From positions 5,791,238-5,855,237 of the forward strand of contig RPFO01000072.1 in the NCBI GenBank assembly GCA_009746045.1: DNA of 64,000 nt, read 5' to 3'. Numbering within the stretch: position 1 is the stretch's first letter; each line of letters begins with the position of its first letter. The DNA comes from Mesostigma viride (Eukaryota; Streptophyta; Mesostigmatophyceae; Mesostigmatales; Mesostigmataceae). This document shows positions 9,925-18,994 of the stretch, one piece after another. The notes beneath the pieces are model-generated. The model worked only from the letters and a program-made list of their open reading frames with translations, did not search any database and had not been told where the DNA came from. Both the position numbers and the translations under genes were made by a program.

Positions 9925-10719
9925 CTGCTGCAGCTTTGTCATCATGGCATTAAATTGCTGCTGTTGCTGTTGCTGTTGCTGCGTCATCATGCTGTCGAAT
10001 TGCTGCAGCAGCGCTGCCATCCCCTTCGAATTTTCAGCCGGGGCATCAGGCTGCTTGGCAGGCGCTGAGCCGTTTTCTGAGCGGCGCTGGCGCTTGACTG
10101 GTTTCGTCGCCGCAGCTTCTTTGGCAGGCTGCTTGCTCACGATGCGCTTGCCGCGCCCATGCACGTTGGTGACCTCCTGCAACGCGGGCAGCCCTGCAAT
10201 TTGTGGGTCGGGCATGTCAGAGTCTTGTGTTATGCAAGCTGGCAGACGTGGCAGCGTAGCCGGGTATTTCGCCAAGAGGGCCGATCCTGGAAACTGCTCA
10301 GCGGACATGATGAATGGCGGTGGGCCAGCACTCAATATCTGGGGCAGCAGGTCCGCCTTGTTCTTGATGGCCCAACTCGTCACCGCCTGCATGTCCTCAT
10401 TCCAAGCGGATGATGGGAGAACGCCCTTGTGCTCCAACCCCAGGGTAGTGGGAAACGTGGTGGCATTCTTGTCGTTGACAACGATGACCACTGCGTCGAA
10501 AAATCCGATCGCGGACGGTCGCCTGGTTGGGCTGCCTTTGAGTCGGTCGAGCAAGTTTTTAAATTTCTTGTAGCGGCTCTGCCTCACAAAATGCGCGCAG
10601 ATGGACGAGCTCGCGATTGCCCCCACTACCACCCCCACATGAGGCCATTCGGGGATTGCAAGGGCCACGATATCATCCTCGCTGTCGCTGGTGGAAGCAC
10701 CGCCTGGTGTTTTGTGCAT
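9139..10719 (-). CDS. C-terminal open segment of the left gene copy (polyQ and 14-residue repeats)
   Basis: A 526-codon open segment that encodes the conserved middle region (MHKTPGGASTSDSEDD, IPEWPHVGVVVGAIASSSIC, SRYKKFKNLLDRLKGSP), a basic stretch KRQRRSEN that could be a nuclear localisation signal, two glutamine runs, an alanine-rich run and about 13 copies of the 14-residue repeat REAPRMYVPCESAP. The DNA of the repeat is a 42-bp tandem unit at 9184-9760. I recognise no catalytic domain. Upstream the frame is cut by the composite foldback insertion, so this is a fragment although it is open. Confidence 0.65.
9184..9760. repeat. 42-bp coding tandem repeat (left copy)
   Basis: About thirteen units of 42 bp, one shortened, each coding for REAPRMYVPCESAP on the minus strand. 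The same array occurs at 17827-18350 and 54621-54817 on the plus strand. Confidence 0.95.
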
Positions 10720-10825
10720 CCCCGGCCCTGCCGGTGGAGGAGAAAAAGCTAGTTCTTTTCTTGTGTCGCCGACATCGAAATGACGCGACGCCGAAGCCCG
10801 AAAGGTACCAGCTGCAGGGCCCGGG

Positions 10826-11031
10826 AGTTAGGTTAAATAGTGCCGGAACCTTTTGCCCACTGAGGCAAACCGGTCCGTCACACTATTTTGCCCGGAATAA
10901 CCACTTCCGAGCACCCAAGTTAATTCGGCCGAATTAACTTGGGTGCTCGGAAGTGGTTATTCCGGGCAAAATAGTGTGACGGACCGGTTTGCCTCAGTGG
11001 GCAAAAGGTTCCGGCACTATTTAACCTAACT
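10826..11031. repeat. Perfect 206-bp palindrome
   Basis: Reading outward from 10928/10929 (TTCGG|CCGAA), both arms of 103 bp match base for base, from AGTTAGG at the left end to CCTAACT at the right end. There is no loop. Confidence 0.97.
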
Positions 11032-11079
11032 AAAACCTGTGCACCTTGGAGGTCAGGGGTTCGAATCCTCACTGAGGCA
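10991..11079 (+). ncRNA. tRNA-like sequence, 89 nt, type II (Leu/Ser-like) length
   Basis: GCCTCAG at 10991-10997 pairs perfectly with CTGAGGC at 11072-11078, followed by a discriminator A. TGGGCAAAAGG is close to a Pol III A box, and GGTTCGAATCC at 11058-11068 is a consensus B box with a T stem of four to five pairs. ACCTTGGAGGT forms a small variable-arm hairpin. The D and anticodon arms fold poorly and the 5' half lies inside the palindrome, so this may be a fusion of a tRNA 3' half with the element end and not a working tRNA. Confidence 0.4.
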
Positions 11080-11288
11080 GCTCCGGCGCAATATTATTTG
11101 CGTGCTCAGCGGCCTAGGCGGATGTCTCGGGCTCTTCGTCCCCCCTCCACGAGGCCAGGTTTTAGTTAGGTTAAATAGTGCCGGAACCTTTTGCCCAGGA
11201 CGTGAACTTAACGCGGAATAGATGCCGGCGAGTGGTTTTCGCCGGATAAATAGTGACGGACCTAATTGCCAAGTGGCAAAAAGGTTCC

Positions 11289-11347
11289 GTCACTATTTAT
11301 AATAACTAAGACCTCGTAAGTCGGGGGTTCGAATCCCTGTGGTGACA
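11289..11347 (+). ncRNA. Second tRNA-like 3' half with B box
   Basis: GGTTCGAATCC at 11326-11336 is again a consensus B box inside a T arm. TGGTGAC at 11340-11346 can pair with GTCACTA at 11289-11295 at the element end (one G-U). The span is only 59 nt, so no D arm fits. CTAAGAC just after the element end resembles an anticodon loop with AAG (Leu), which is speculative. Confidence 0.3.
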
Positions 11348-11507
11348 CGGGTATTTCCGAATACCGGAAGGAATATTGATACCAGAAGGCCAAACGAAAG
11401 TGCCAGAAGGGAAAATATGCCCGGTTGGAATATCGTTAAGGCGAGATTCGGTACTGCAGTAGGCATTAGCGGTACGATAGATATCGGCCCCCACACTACG
11501 ACGTTTT

Positions 11508-11721
11508 AGTTATTATAAATAGTGACGGAACCTTTTTGCCACTTGGGCAATTAGGTCCGTCACTATTTATCCGGCGAAAACCACTCGCCGGCATCTATTC
11601 CGCGCCATGTTCACGTGAACTTAACGCGGAATAGATGCCGGCGAGTGGTTTTCGCCGGATAAATAGTGACGGACCTAATTGCCCAAGTGGCAAAAAGGTT
11701 CCGTCACTATTTATAATAACT
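11508..11721. repeat. Second palindrome of the composite element (about 214 bp)
   Basis: The arms start AGTTATTATAAATAGTGACGG and are mirrored at the right end, with CCATGTTCACGTGAACTTA around the centre. A truncated half of the same palindrome sits at about 11200-11307. Confidence 0.9.
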
Positions 11722-12275
11722 CCGGGGTGTTCTCCTTCTTGGAGGCATCGCGCTCAACCACGGGAATGTGCGCGCCGCCAACAGCATGCTTGCCAACCGT
11801 GGGGCCCATCGCAGCACGCAAAGCTGCATCACCTTGGCCGCTCTTGTCCTGATTGCCATCACCCATCGCACCATTGCCTGCGCCGTTCTTTTCCTCCTCG
11901 CCATCACCCATCGCACCATTGCCTGCGCCGTTCTTTTCCTCCTCGCCATATCACCCATCGCACCATTGCCTGCGCCGTTCTTTTCCTCCTCGCCATCACC
12001 CATCGCACCATTGCCTGCGCCGTTCTTTTCCTCCTCGCCATCACCCATCGCACCATTGCCTGCGCCGTTCTTTTCCTCCTCGCCATCACCCATCGCACCA
12101 TTGCCTGCGCCGCTCTCCTCCTCGACGCCACCACCAAGCGCAACACCGCCTGGGCCGTTCTTCTCCTCGACGCCACCACCCGTTGCATCATCATCGACAT
12201 AACCCTCGTCAATATTATCACCAGAACCCAGCTCACCATCGTCGACCCTTCCATCCACGACTTTGGCTAGCTTAA

Positions 12276-13964
12276 CTCGTCGTCTGTCCCTGGTCCTAAT
12301 TTTAGGACCTAATTTTGAGGTTTTGTAGAAAATTCGCCCCGGTCGGAATATTTGGCAGAAAATTTTTCTCAAAATTTATTCAAATACTAGTTGAAAAGAT
12401 CTTTCTTGGACATATTTTTGGGATTTTTTTGGATTTGGTTTGGGCGGCTAACAGTACGGTGAAAGTACAGGTGGTAAGGGTACATTTTCACGCGAAACGT
12501 GAGTTCCGGAAATACACGACCTAGCCATGGCGGCTTGCGCCCATGCATGCAGTTTACGTTTTCGGACGATTTTGCGGGCCAAACCCAGGAAATAGATTTT
12601 TTATGTCCTAAAGATGATACAAGTGAATTTTAACCTCGCGGGGATGCGATTTACTGGGTGTCGGCACTGTTCTTGCTGGAAAAATCTGCGATTAGGCAGG
12701 TCGACGGAATGGATTACTACAATTGATTCCCGGATCAAATCGAAGGGTTTATAGGTTTCTTTCTACCTTTTATCATGTATTGTCGTAGATTAAGTCTAGT
12801 GGCAGTAAAGATTTGATGATTTCGACCACTCTGTCACGTCATGGTTTGTGTGCCACAAAGTGCCACTTTTGCTGGCACCGCCTGGGCCAAGGTAACGCCA
12901 GCCGTGCCAGGTAAAGCTGGAATATCGCTGCTTCATCGTTTCTTGGTATTCTTACATGAGTTTAAGCTTGCGATGCGCTGTCAGTTTTGAGTCTTGCTGC
13001 TCTTTCTTGACCGTTGCCTGCCCCTCTCTAAAACCATCTTTTTAGATGATCTTACCAGGCATTTGCCTTACCGTAGCGTGGCTGTACAAGGTTTTAGGTG
13101 CTGAATGGGTTAAAACACTTTCATAGATGTTAGTTATTCTCTTGCTATGTTCATACTGCATGATTGTGTGGTCATGGGCTGCGTCAAGGGTACTGTCAAG
13201 CTTATACGGGTGAGTGAAAAATCTTGGTGATAAACCACTGTCATAATGTGCCAGCAGGTATCTTGGCCATGTCATGGCAAGGTAATACAGTTTTATCCAT
13301 GTCCATATTTGTAAAGAACAATTAAATGTGACTAACCTACCCATTATATCGGTGGTTATTACTTATAATACATCCCTTGGTAGCTACGTATCCATACGCA
13401 TTCCCTATATGTATGCATAGGCTTTCACACATACTAAGGTACAATATAACTGCAATATGATGATGCAAGTATGTTTTCCTATTATGCCTGAAGGGAAATG
13501 GGCTGATTGACATGGTTTGTGGCCACGCTACTATGAAGTATGACCGCACTTACATGCTTGCAAATTGCTAGCATGGCCCAGTCCTATGTATAGGACTGGC
13601 AGTGTTTGGCGTGTTTCAGGCAGTGCCAGTGGCCAAATTGAGTCCAGTTTTTTGCCACAGGTCAAGAACTATATTGTTTACATGCCTGTATTTTTTTAAC
13701 ATGCATATGGAATTTATTCAATTTTTGCCACTCATGCTTCCACACAAAAATGCAAATTCGCCGACGGTGCCATACATCCATGTAATTTTTAGGAGTTTGG
13801 GTCAAGTTTTCACTGATGTAGTATTTTTGCCAGCAAGAGGACATCAAATACTCCATAGACCCACATCTAAGCATCTTGGATGGACCCCCCACCTAGTCAC
13901 TACACACGGTTGAAAAAGGTCAACTCAGTCCTATTATTAGGACTGAGTTGGGACAGACGACGAG
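12276..13964. mobile_element. Non-autonomous TTAA-flanked DNA transposon 1 (piggyBac-like)
   Basis: The termini are perfect 15-bp inverted repeats (CTCGTCGTCTGTCCC and its complement), flanked by TTAA at 12272-12275 and 13965-13968. The other gene copy has a single TTAA at the same point (about 16145), which proves the duplication. Subterminal hairpins (GGTCCTAATTTTAGGACC and GTCCTATTATTAGGAC) lie inside each end. The interior has only short frames and no transposase. TTAA duplication is the hallmark of piggyBac transposases, so mobilisation by such an enzyme is inferred. Confidence 0.85.
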
Positions 13965-14500
13965 TTAACGAGTTTCCGTGATGGAACCTTAACGACCTTG
14001 CCCTTGCCGCCCAGCGAATAAAGAGCACCAAGGCCGGCCAGTTGGGCGTCGACCACCTTTTCCTTAAAATCGACAGGCGATGCCTCCTTGCTGATGGCGG
14101 TAGGCGGCCAAGGGCCACCACACTCCTGGCAGGTCCACTCTGTGCCATCCTCCGCCGATGAATTCCTAAACATCCCGGTGCACAGCCCATGCAAGCGCTT
14201 GCCACACTGGCCTGAGCATGGATGGTTGGCTCCGCCCAGCAGCTCATTTTTGTCGACACTATCAAATCCGGTTGCATGATCAGCGCCGGGCAATTTCTTG
14301 CATCTATTGCCTGCGTAGCAGGGGCCGCTTGACCCCTGCATTCTTCGCTTGCTACAGATTTAACCACCGGAAAATAGACAAAGATTGCACGCAACCTTCC
14401 AATGGTGCCGGCTGCAATTTAACCTTCGTTTGCTGGGCGCTGCACACTGGAATGTATCGAGTCAATTTGCGCGGGATCTGGAACTTTGAATATATGTTTA

Positions 14501-14942
14501 GGCAAGAGGCTGCGGCGTCATTTGGCTGCAGCTGGGTAACTACTTGCGTCTTGCGGCCAAGATACGCAGCCTGCCTCGAGAGGGCTGCGTATCTTTGCCG
14601 CAGCCTGCCTCACCAGCTAAAAACCTTGCGGCCAAGATACGCAGCCTGCCTCCTCGAGAATCCTCCGAGTAAAAACCTTGCGGCCAAGATACGCAGCCTG
14701 CCTCCTCGAGAATCCTCCGTCGGCGGAGGATTCTCGAGGAGGCAGGCTGCGTATCTTGGCCGCAAGGTTTTTACTCGGAGGATTCTCGAGGAGGCAGGCT
14801 GCGTATCTTGGCCGCAAGGTTTTTAGCTGGTGAGGCAGGCTGCGGCAAAGATACGCAGCCCTCTCGAGGCAGGCTGCGTATCTTGGCCGCAAGACGCAAG
14901 TAGTTACCCAGCTGCAGCCAAATGACGCCGCAGCCTCTTGCC
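14501..14942. repeat. 442-bp hairpin at the centre of the gene palindrome
   Basis: Two 221-bp arms meet at 14721/14722 and match except for one base pair at the tip. Each arm contains internal direct repeats of about 63 bp (AAAAACCTTGCGGCC, ACGCAGCCTGCCTCCTCGAG). The hairpin lies at the symmetry axis of the gene pair at 9184-18350 and extends its arms. Confidence 0.95.
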
Positions 14943-14956
14943 TATTAACATATATT

Positions 14957-15607
14957 AAAAATATAATTACTTACAGCAGAGTGAAATCACTCAAACCAAA
15001 GCAAACGCCCAGCTATAAACCTATATACAGAGCCATGTCAAAGCTCTATACTACGATAAGACCAATGGAAACGCCTAACGGGAGGAACCTAATAGCCCTG
15101 CTGCACCGCAAAATCAGCCCGCGTACGGCGGAGCATGATGTCCGCCATGGCCCGAGTCAGCGCCACCGACAAGCGCTGACGCCAATATGACGTCCAGGTC
15201 CGCGCCGACCATGGGGCCCGCTGGCCCTCCAGGTCCAGCCGGTCCTCCCGGAGCCGGCAACACTCCTTGAAGAAGGCGGAGGTCAGGGGCCCCATGGCCC
15301 CAAACTCCTCCAGGACAAAGGGCACCACACGATGGTGCCCGACGTCGCCGTAGGCCAGGAGCTTGGCCCGCTCCGCCCGGTCCGCCGTGTAACCTGCCGT
15401 GAGGGAGGCCCCAGCCACGTGGCTAAGAGCCAAGGGCCGCGCCACCGAAACGTCAATAAGCAGATGCCGGCCACCCCCCTCAAAGTCCAGCACCACGATG
15501 TCAGGCCGGTGGTTGGGGGAATAGAAGGCAGCGCCATCCGCATCCTCGGACCGGATGTTCGCGTGGGGGAAAACCGACCGAATCATGGCGAGCACCACCG
15601 TCAGGAA
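14957..15607 (-). mobile_element. 5'-truncated non-LTR retrotransposon fragment
   Basis: The 16-bp direct repeat CCTATTAACATATATT occurs at 14941-14956 and 15608-15623 and flanks a 651-bp insert. Removing the insert restores the symmetry of the palindrome. The insert has one minus-strand frame open to its truncated 5' edge and an AT-rich 3' end, as expected for a LINE 3' fragment made by target-primed reverse transcription. Confidence 0.85.
15089..15598 (-). pseudogene. LINE C-terminal region, PD-(D/E)XK-like nuclease motif
   Basis: The 169-codon frame is open at its 5' edge, so it is a truncated C-terminus. The segment HRPDIVVLDFEG followed by RHLLIDVSVARPL fits a PD-(D/E)XK-type core (PD, then hydrophobic-Asp-Val), and KLLAYGDVGHHRVVPFVLEE and EFGAMGPLTSAFF follow. 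C-terminal regions of this appearance are common in non-LTR elements of algae and other protists, where restriction-like endonucleases replace the apurinic type. The assignment is by pattern only. It clearly differs from the LINE at 2160-4761, which has an apurinic-type endonuclease. Confidence 0.6.
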
Positions 15608-15770
15608 CCTATTAACATATATTCAAAGTTCCAGATCCCGCGCAAATTGACTCGATACATTGCAGCGTGCAGCGCCCAGCAAACGAAGGTTAAATCGCAG
15701 CCGGCACCATTGGAAGGTTGCGTGCAATCTTTGTCTATTTTCCGGTGGTTGAATCTGTAGCAAGCGAAGA

Positions 15771-16769
15771 ATGCAGGGGTCAAGCGGCCCCTGCTACGCA
15801 GGCAATAGATGCAAGAAATTGCCCGGCGCTGATCATGCAACCGGATTTGATAGTGTCGACAAAAATGAGCTGCTGGGCGGAGCCAACCATCCATGCTCAG
15901 GCCAGTGTGGCAAGCGCTTGCATGGGCTGTGCACCGGGATGTTTAGGAATTCATCGGCGGAGGATGGCACAGAGTGGACCTGCCAGGAGTGTGGTGGCCC
16001 TTGGCCGCCTACCGCCATCAGCAAGGAGGCATCGCCTGTCGATTTTAAGGAAAAGGTGGTCGACGCCCAACTGGCCGGCCTTGGTGCTCTTTATTCGCTG
16101 GGCGGCAAGGGCAAGGTCGTTAAGGTTCCATCACGGAAACTCGTTAAGCTAGCCAAAGTCGTGGATGGAAGGGTCGACGATGGTGAGCTGGGTTCTGGTG
16201 ATAATATTGACGAGGGTTATGTCGATGATGATGCAACGGGTGGTGGCGTCGAGGAGAAGAACGGCCCAGGCGGTGTTGCGCTTGGTGGTGGCGTCGAGGA
16301 GGAGAGCGGCGCAGGCAATGGTGCGATGGGTGATGGCGAGGAGGAAAAGAACGGCGCAGGCAATGGTGCGATGGGTGATGGCGAGGAGGAAAAGAACGGC
16401 GCAGGCAATGGTGCGATGGGTGATGGCGAGGAGGAAAAGAACGGCGCAGGCAATGGTGCGATGGGTGATATGGCGAGGAGGAAAAGAACGGCGCAGGCAA
16501 TGGTGCGATGGGTGATGGCGAGGAGGAAAAGAACGGCGCAGTCAATGGTGCGATGGGTGATGGCAATCAGGACAAGAGCGGCCAAGGTGATGCAGCTTTG
16601 CGTGCTGCGATGGGCCCCACGGTTGGCAAGCATGCTGTTGGCGGCGCGCACATTCCCGTGGTTGAGCGCGACGCCTCCAAGAAGGAGAACACCCCGGGCC
16701 CTGCAGCTGGTACCTTTCGGGCTACGGCGTCGCGTCATTTCGATGTCGGCGACACAAGAAAAGAACTAG
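15771..16769 (+). CDS. Right copy, N-terminal part: PHD-like finger and acidic 18-residue repeats
   Basis: ATG at 15771 opens a frame with a C4HC3-like zinc-binding pattern in the first 75 residues (CYAGNRCKKL, HPCSGQCGKRLHGLC, EWTCQECGG), resembling a PHD finger. A linker rich in Val and Lys follows, then repeated acidic units of the type GNGAMGDGEEEKNGA (54-bp DNA unit). At about 16468 two extra bases (GATATGG instead of GATGG) shift the frame, and the protein continues in the frame starting at 16508. The same two bases occur in the left copy, so the shift predates the duplication or was shared by gene conversion. Function unknown; a DNA- or histone-tail-binding role is only inferred from the finger. 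Confidence 0.6.
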   Translation: MQGSSGPCYAGNRCKKLPGADHATGFDSVDKNELLGGANHPCSGQCGKRLHGLCTGMFRNSSAEDGTEWTCQECGGPWPPTAISKEASPVDFKEKVVDAQLAGLGALYSLGGKGKVVKVPSRKLVKLAKVVDGRVDDGELGSGDNIDEGYVDDDATGGGVEEKNGPGGVALGGGVEEESGAGNGAMGDGEEEKNGAGNGAMGDGEEEKNGAGNGAMGDGEEEKNGAGNGAMGDMARRKRTAQAMVRWVMARRKRTAQSMVRWVMAIRTRAAKVMQLCVLRWAPRLASMLLAARTFPWLSATPPRRRTPRALQLVPFGLRRRVISMSATQEKN

Positions 16770-17593
16770 CTTTTTCTCCTCCACCGGCAGGGCCGGGGAT
16801 GCACAAAACACCAGGCGGTGCTTCCACCAGCGACAGCGAGGATGATATCGTGGCCCTTGCAATCCCCGAATGGCCTCATGTGGGGGTGGTAGTGGGGGCA
16901 ATCGCGAGCTCGTCCATCTGCGCGCATTTTGTGAGGCAGAGCCGCTACAAGAAATTTAAAAACTTGCTCGACCGACTCAAAGGCAGCCCAACCAGGCGAC
17001 CGTCCGCGATCGGATTTTTCGACGCAGTGGTCATCGTTGTCAACGACAAGAATGCCACCACGTTTCCCACTACCCTGGGGTTGGAGCACAAGGGCGTTCT
17101 CCCATCATCCGCTTGGAATGAGGACATGCAGGCGGTGATGAGTTGGGCCATCAAGAACAAGGCGGACCTGCTGCCCCAGATATTGAGTGCTGGCCCACCG
17201 CCATTCATCATGTCCGCTGAGCAGTTTCCAGGATCGGCCCTCTTGGTGAAATACCCGGCTACGCTGCCACGTCTGCCAGCTTGCATAACACAAGACTCTG
17301 ACATGCCCGACCCACAAATTGCAGGGCTGCCCGCGTTGCAGGAGGTCACCAACGTGCATGGGCGCGGCAAGCGCATCGTGAGCAAGCAGCCTGCCAAAGA
17401 AGCTGCGGCGACGAAACCAGTCAAGCGCCAGCGCCGCTCAGAAAACGGCTCAGCGCCTGCCAAGCAGCCTGACGCCCCGGCTGAAAATTCGAAAGGGATG
17501 GCAGCGCTGCTGCAGCAATTCGACAGCATGATGAAGCAGCAACAGCAACAGCAACAGCAGCAATTTAATGCCATGATGACAAAGCTGCAGCAG

Positions 17594-17624
<31 letters not shown>

Positions 17625-18361
17625 GACTGCTGCAGAAGCATAAAGAGGCGGCGGCGGCAGTGGCAGCGGGGGCGGCAGCCGCCGCACCCACCAAAGCAGC
17701 GGTGGCGGCAGCCGGTGTGCCCACCACGGCAGCGGCGGCAGCGGCGGCAGCGGCAGCAGCGGCGGCAGCGGTGCCGGCAGCCAGTGCGCCCCCTGCGGCA
17801 ACAGCGGCAGCGGTGCCGGCACCAGACTATGCGCCACGCGAGGCGCCGCGCATGTATGTGCCATACGAATCTGCGCCACGCGAGGCGCCGCGCATGTATG
17901 TGCCACGCGAATCTGCGCCACGCGAGGCGCCGCGCATGTATGTGCCATACGAATCTGCGCCACGCGAGGCGCCGCGCATGTATGTGCCATGCGAATCTGC
18001 GCCGCGCATGTATGTGCCATGCGAATCTGCGCCACGCGAGGCGCCGCGCATGTATGTGCCATGTGAATCTGCGCCACGCGAGGCACCGCGCATGTATGTG
18101 CCATACAAATCTGCGCCACGCGAGGCGCCGCGCATGTATGTGCCATGCGAATCTGCGCCACGCGAGGCGCCGCACATGTATGTGCCATGCGAATCTGCGC
18201 CACGCGAGGCGCCGCGCATGTATGTGCCATGTGAATCTGCGCCACGCGAGGCGCCGCGCATGTATGTGCCATGTGAATCTGCGCCACGCGAGGCGCCGCG
18301 CATGTATGTGCCATGTGAATCTGCGCCACGCGAGGCGCCGCGCATGTATGAGTTAACGTAA
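16508..18361 (+). pseudogene. Right copy, C-terminal part, broken by element A
   Basis: After the two-base shift the frame runs through the remaining acidic repeats, a conserved 150-residue region (IPEWPHVGVVVGAIASSSIC to FIMSAEQFPGSALL), a basic patch KRQRRSEN, glutamine runs (17538-17625), an alanine-rich run longer than in the left copy, and the 42-bp repeats. Within the repeats the LTR of element A starts at 18351, and the frame stops ten bases later. The original end of the gene, VPYEFAPPR and stop, lies at 54621-54817 on the far side of the 36-kb insertion. The conserved region is unknown to me; no enzyme motif is visible. Confidence 0.75.
17827..18350. repeat. 42-bp coding tandem repeat (right copy)
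   Basis: About twelve and a half units of the 42-bp repeat coding for REAPRMYVPCESAP. It is the mirror copy of 9184-9760 and continues at 54621. Confidence 0.95.
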
Positions 18362-18967
18362 AGGATTTACGTTAGATGGATAGAGATTGTTACGCTCTTT
18401 CCAACGGCACTTTGAACGCCTCATTTGGTTACGGGACGTAAAAGTTATGACGTTTCCTAGGCTGTGCCGACAGTACCCGGCGCGCCACTGTGGGCGCGTA
18501 CGGACACAGGATGTACAAGTGTCACTATGACAGTCCGCAGGACGTTGACAGGACTTGTACAGGACTTGATGGTCAATTGATAGGTAGGCGTGCTGTAGCG
18601 CGCCAGGACCTATGAGACAATTGATGCTGAGTAGTGTACGGATAGGTCCACAGGACTAGCCGTATGGACAATTGATAGATCTGCGCGCCAAAGGCGTGCC
18701 AGAGTCTGTGTAATCAATTGATTGACAGTTCAGCTGTGACAGTACAGCTGAACACTTGGACGCGTCCCTAGCAAGCTATATGTGTGACTTGGTAGCTCTA
18801 GGACGCTAGCTCTTGCGTGCACGCTCTCTTGGCACAACGACCCTGTCGTCTGTGCTACGTGCAGTCTCGGACTTGACGTGACTTACGTCTGTGTTTGCTT
18901 TATTATAATAAAGGCAACTTTCCTGCAAGAGCCATGGATTCCCTCGGTGGTAAACTCTCACTCAACT
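18351..18967 (+). repeat. 5' LTR of element A
   Basis: 617 bp, starting AGTTAACG and ending CTCACTCAACT. The termini are AGTT...AACT, not the usual TG...CA. A TTATTATAATAAAGGC stretch with AATAAA near the 3' part may be the polyadenylation signal. Confidence 0.95.
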
Positions 18968-18994
18968 CGTATTACAATCTTCGTACCAAGAAAA

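Larger units (their letters stand above)
10826..11721. mobile_element. Composite foldback (palindromic) element with 5-bp TSD
   Basis: CCGGG is duplicated at 10821-10825 and 11722-11726. The undisturbed copy of the gene at about 16693-16703 has the single empty site GCCCGGGGTG (reverse strand), so the 896-bp insertion is well defined. It begins AGTTAGGTTAAATAGTG and ends CACTATTTATAATAACT, imperfect inverted termini. Inside are a perfect palindrome (10826-11031), a unique segment (11032-11163), a truncated hybrid of both palindrome types (11164-11307), a second unique segment (11308-11507) and a second palindrome (11508-11721). No ORF is convincing. Both unique segments carry a perfect tRNA-type B box. 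Confidence 0.9.
9139..14341 (-). pseudogene. Left arm copy of the palindromic repeat-rich gene (interrupted twice)
   Basis: This minus-strand copy mirrors the gene at 15771-18350. It begins with ATG at 14341 (PHD-like zinc finger) and runs to 13969, where a TTAA element is inserted. It continues at 12271-11722 (acidic repeats), is cut again by a foldback element at 11721-10826, and continues from 10825 to about 9184. Its last codons differ from the right copy, ending in NTRRFGKLPHFW, so the duplicated arm seems to stop near 9184. It also lacks an Ala-rich stretch present in the right copy. Identity to the right arm looks very high by eye. Confidence 0.9.

Noticed and set aside
9062-10573. Plus-strand frames of 218-267 codons opposite the left gene copy
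   Set aside because: Their periodicity comes from the 42-bp repeat and CAG runs; the minus strand is the coding one, as shown by the mirror copy.
11039-11221. Short frames inside the composite foldback
   Set aside because: They span palindrome edges and tRNA-like sequence and have no coding character.
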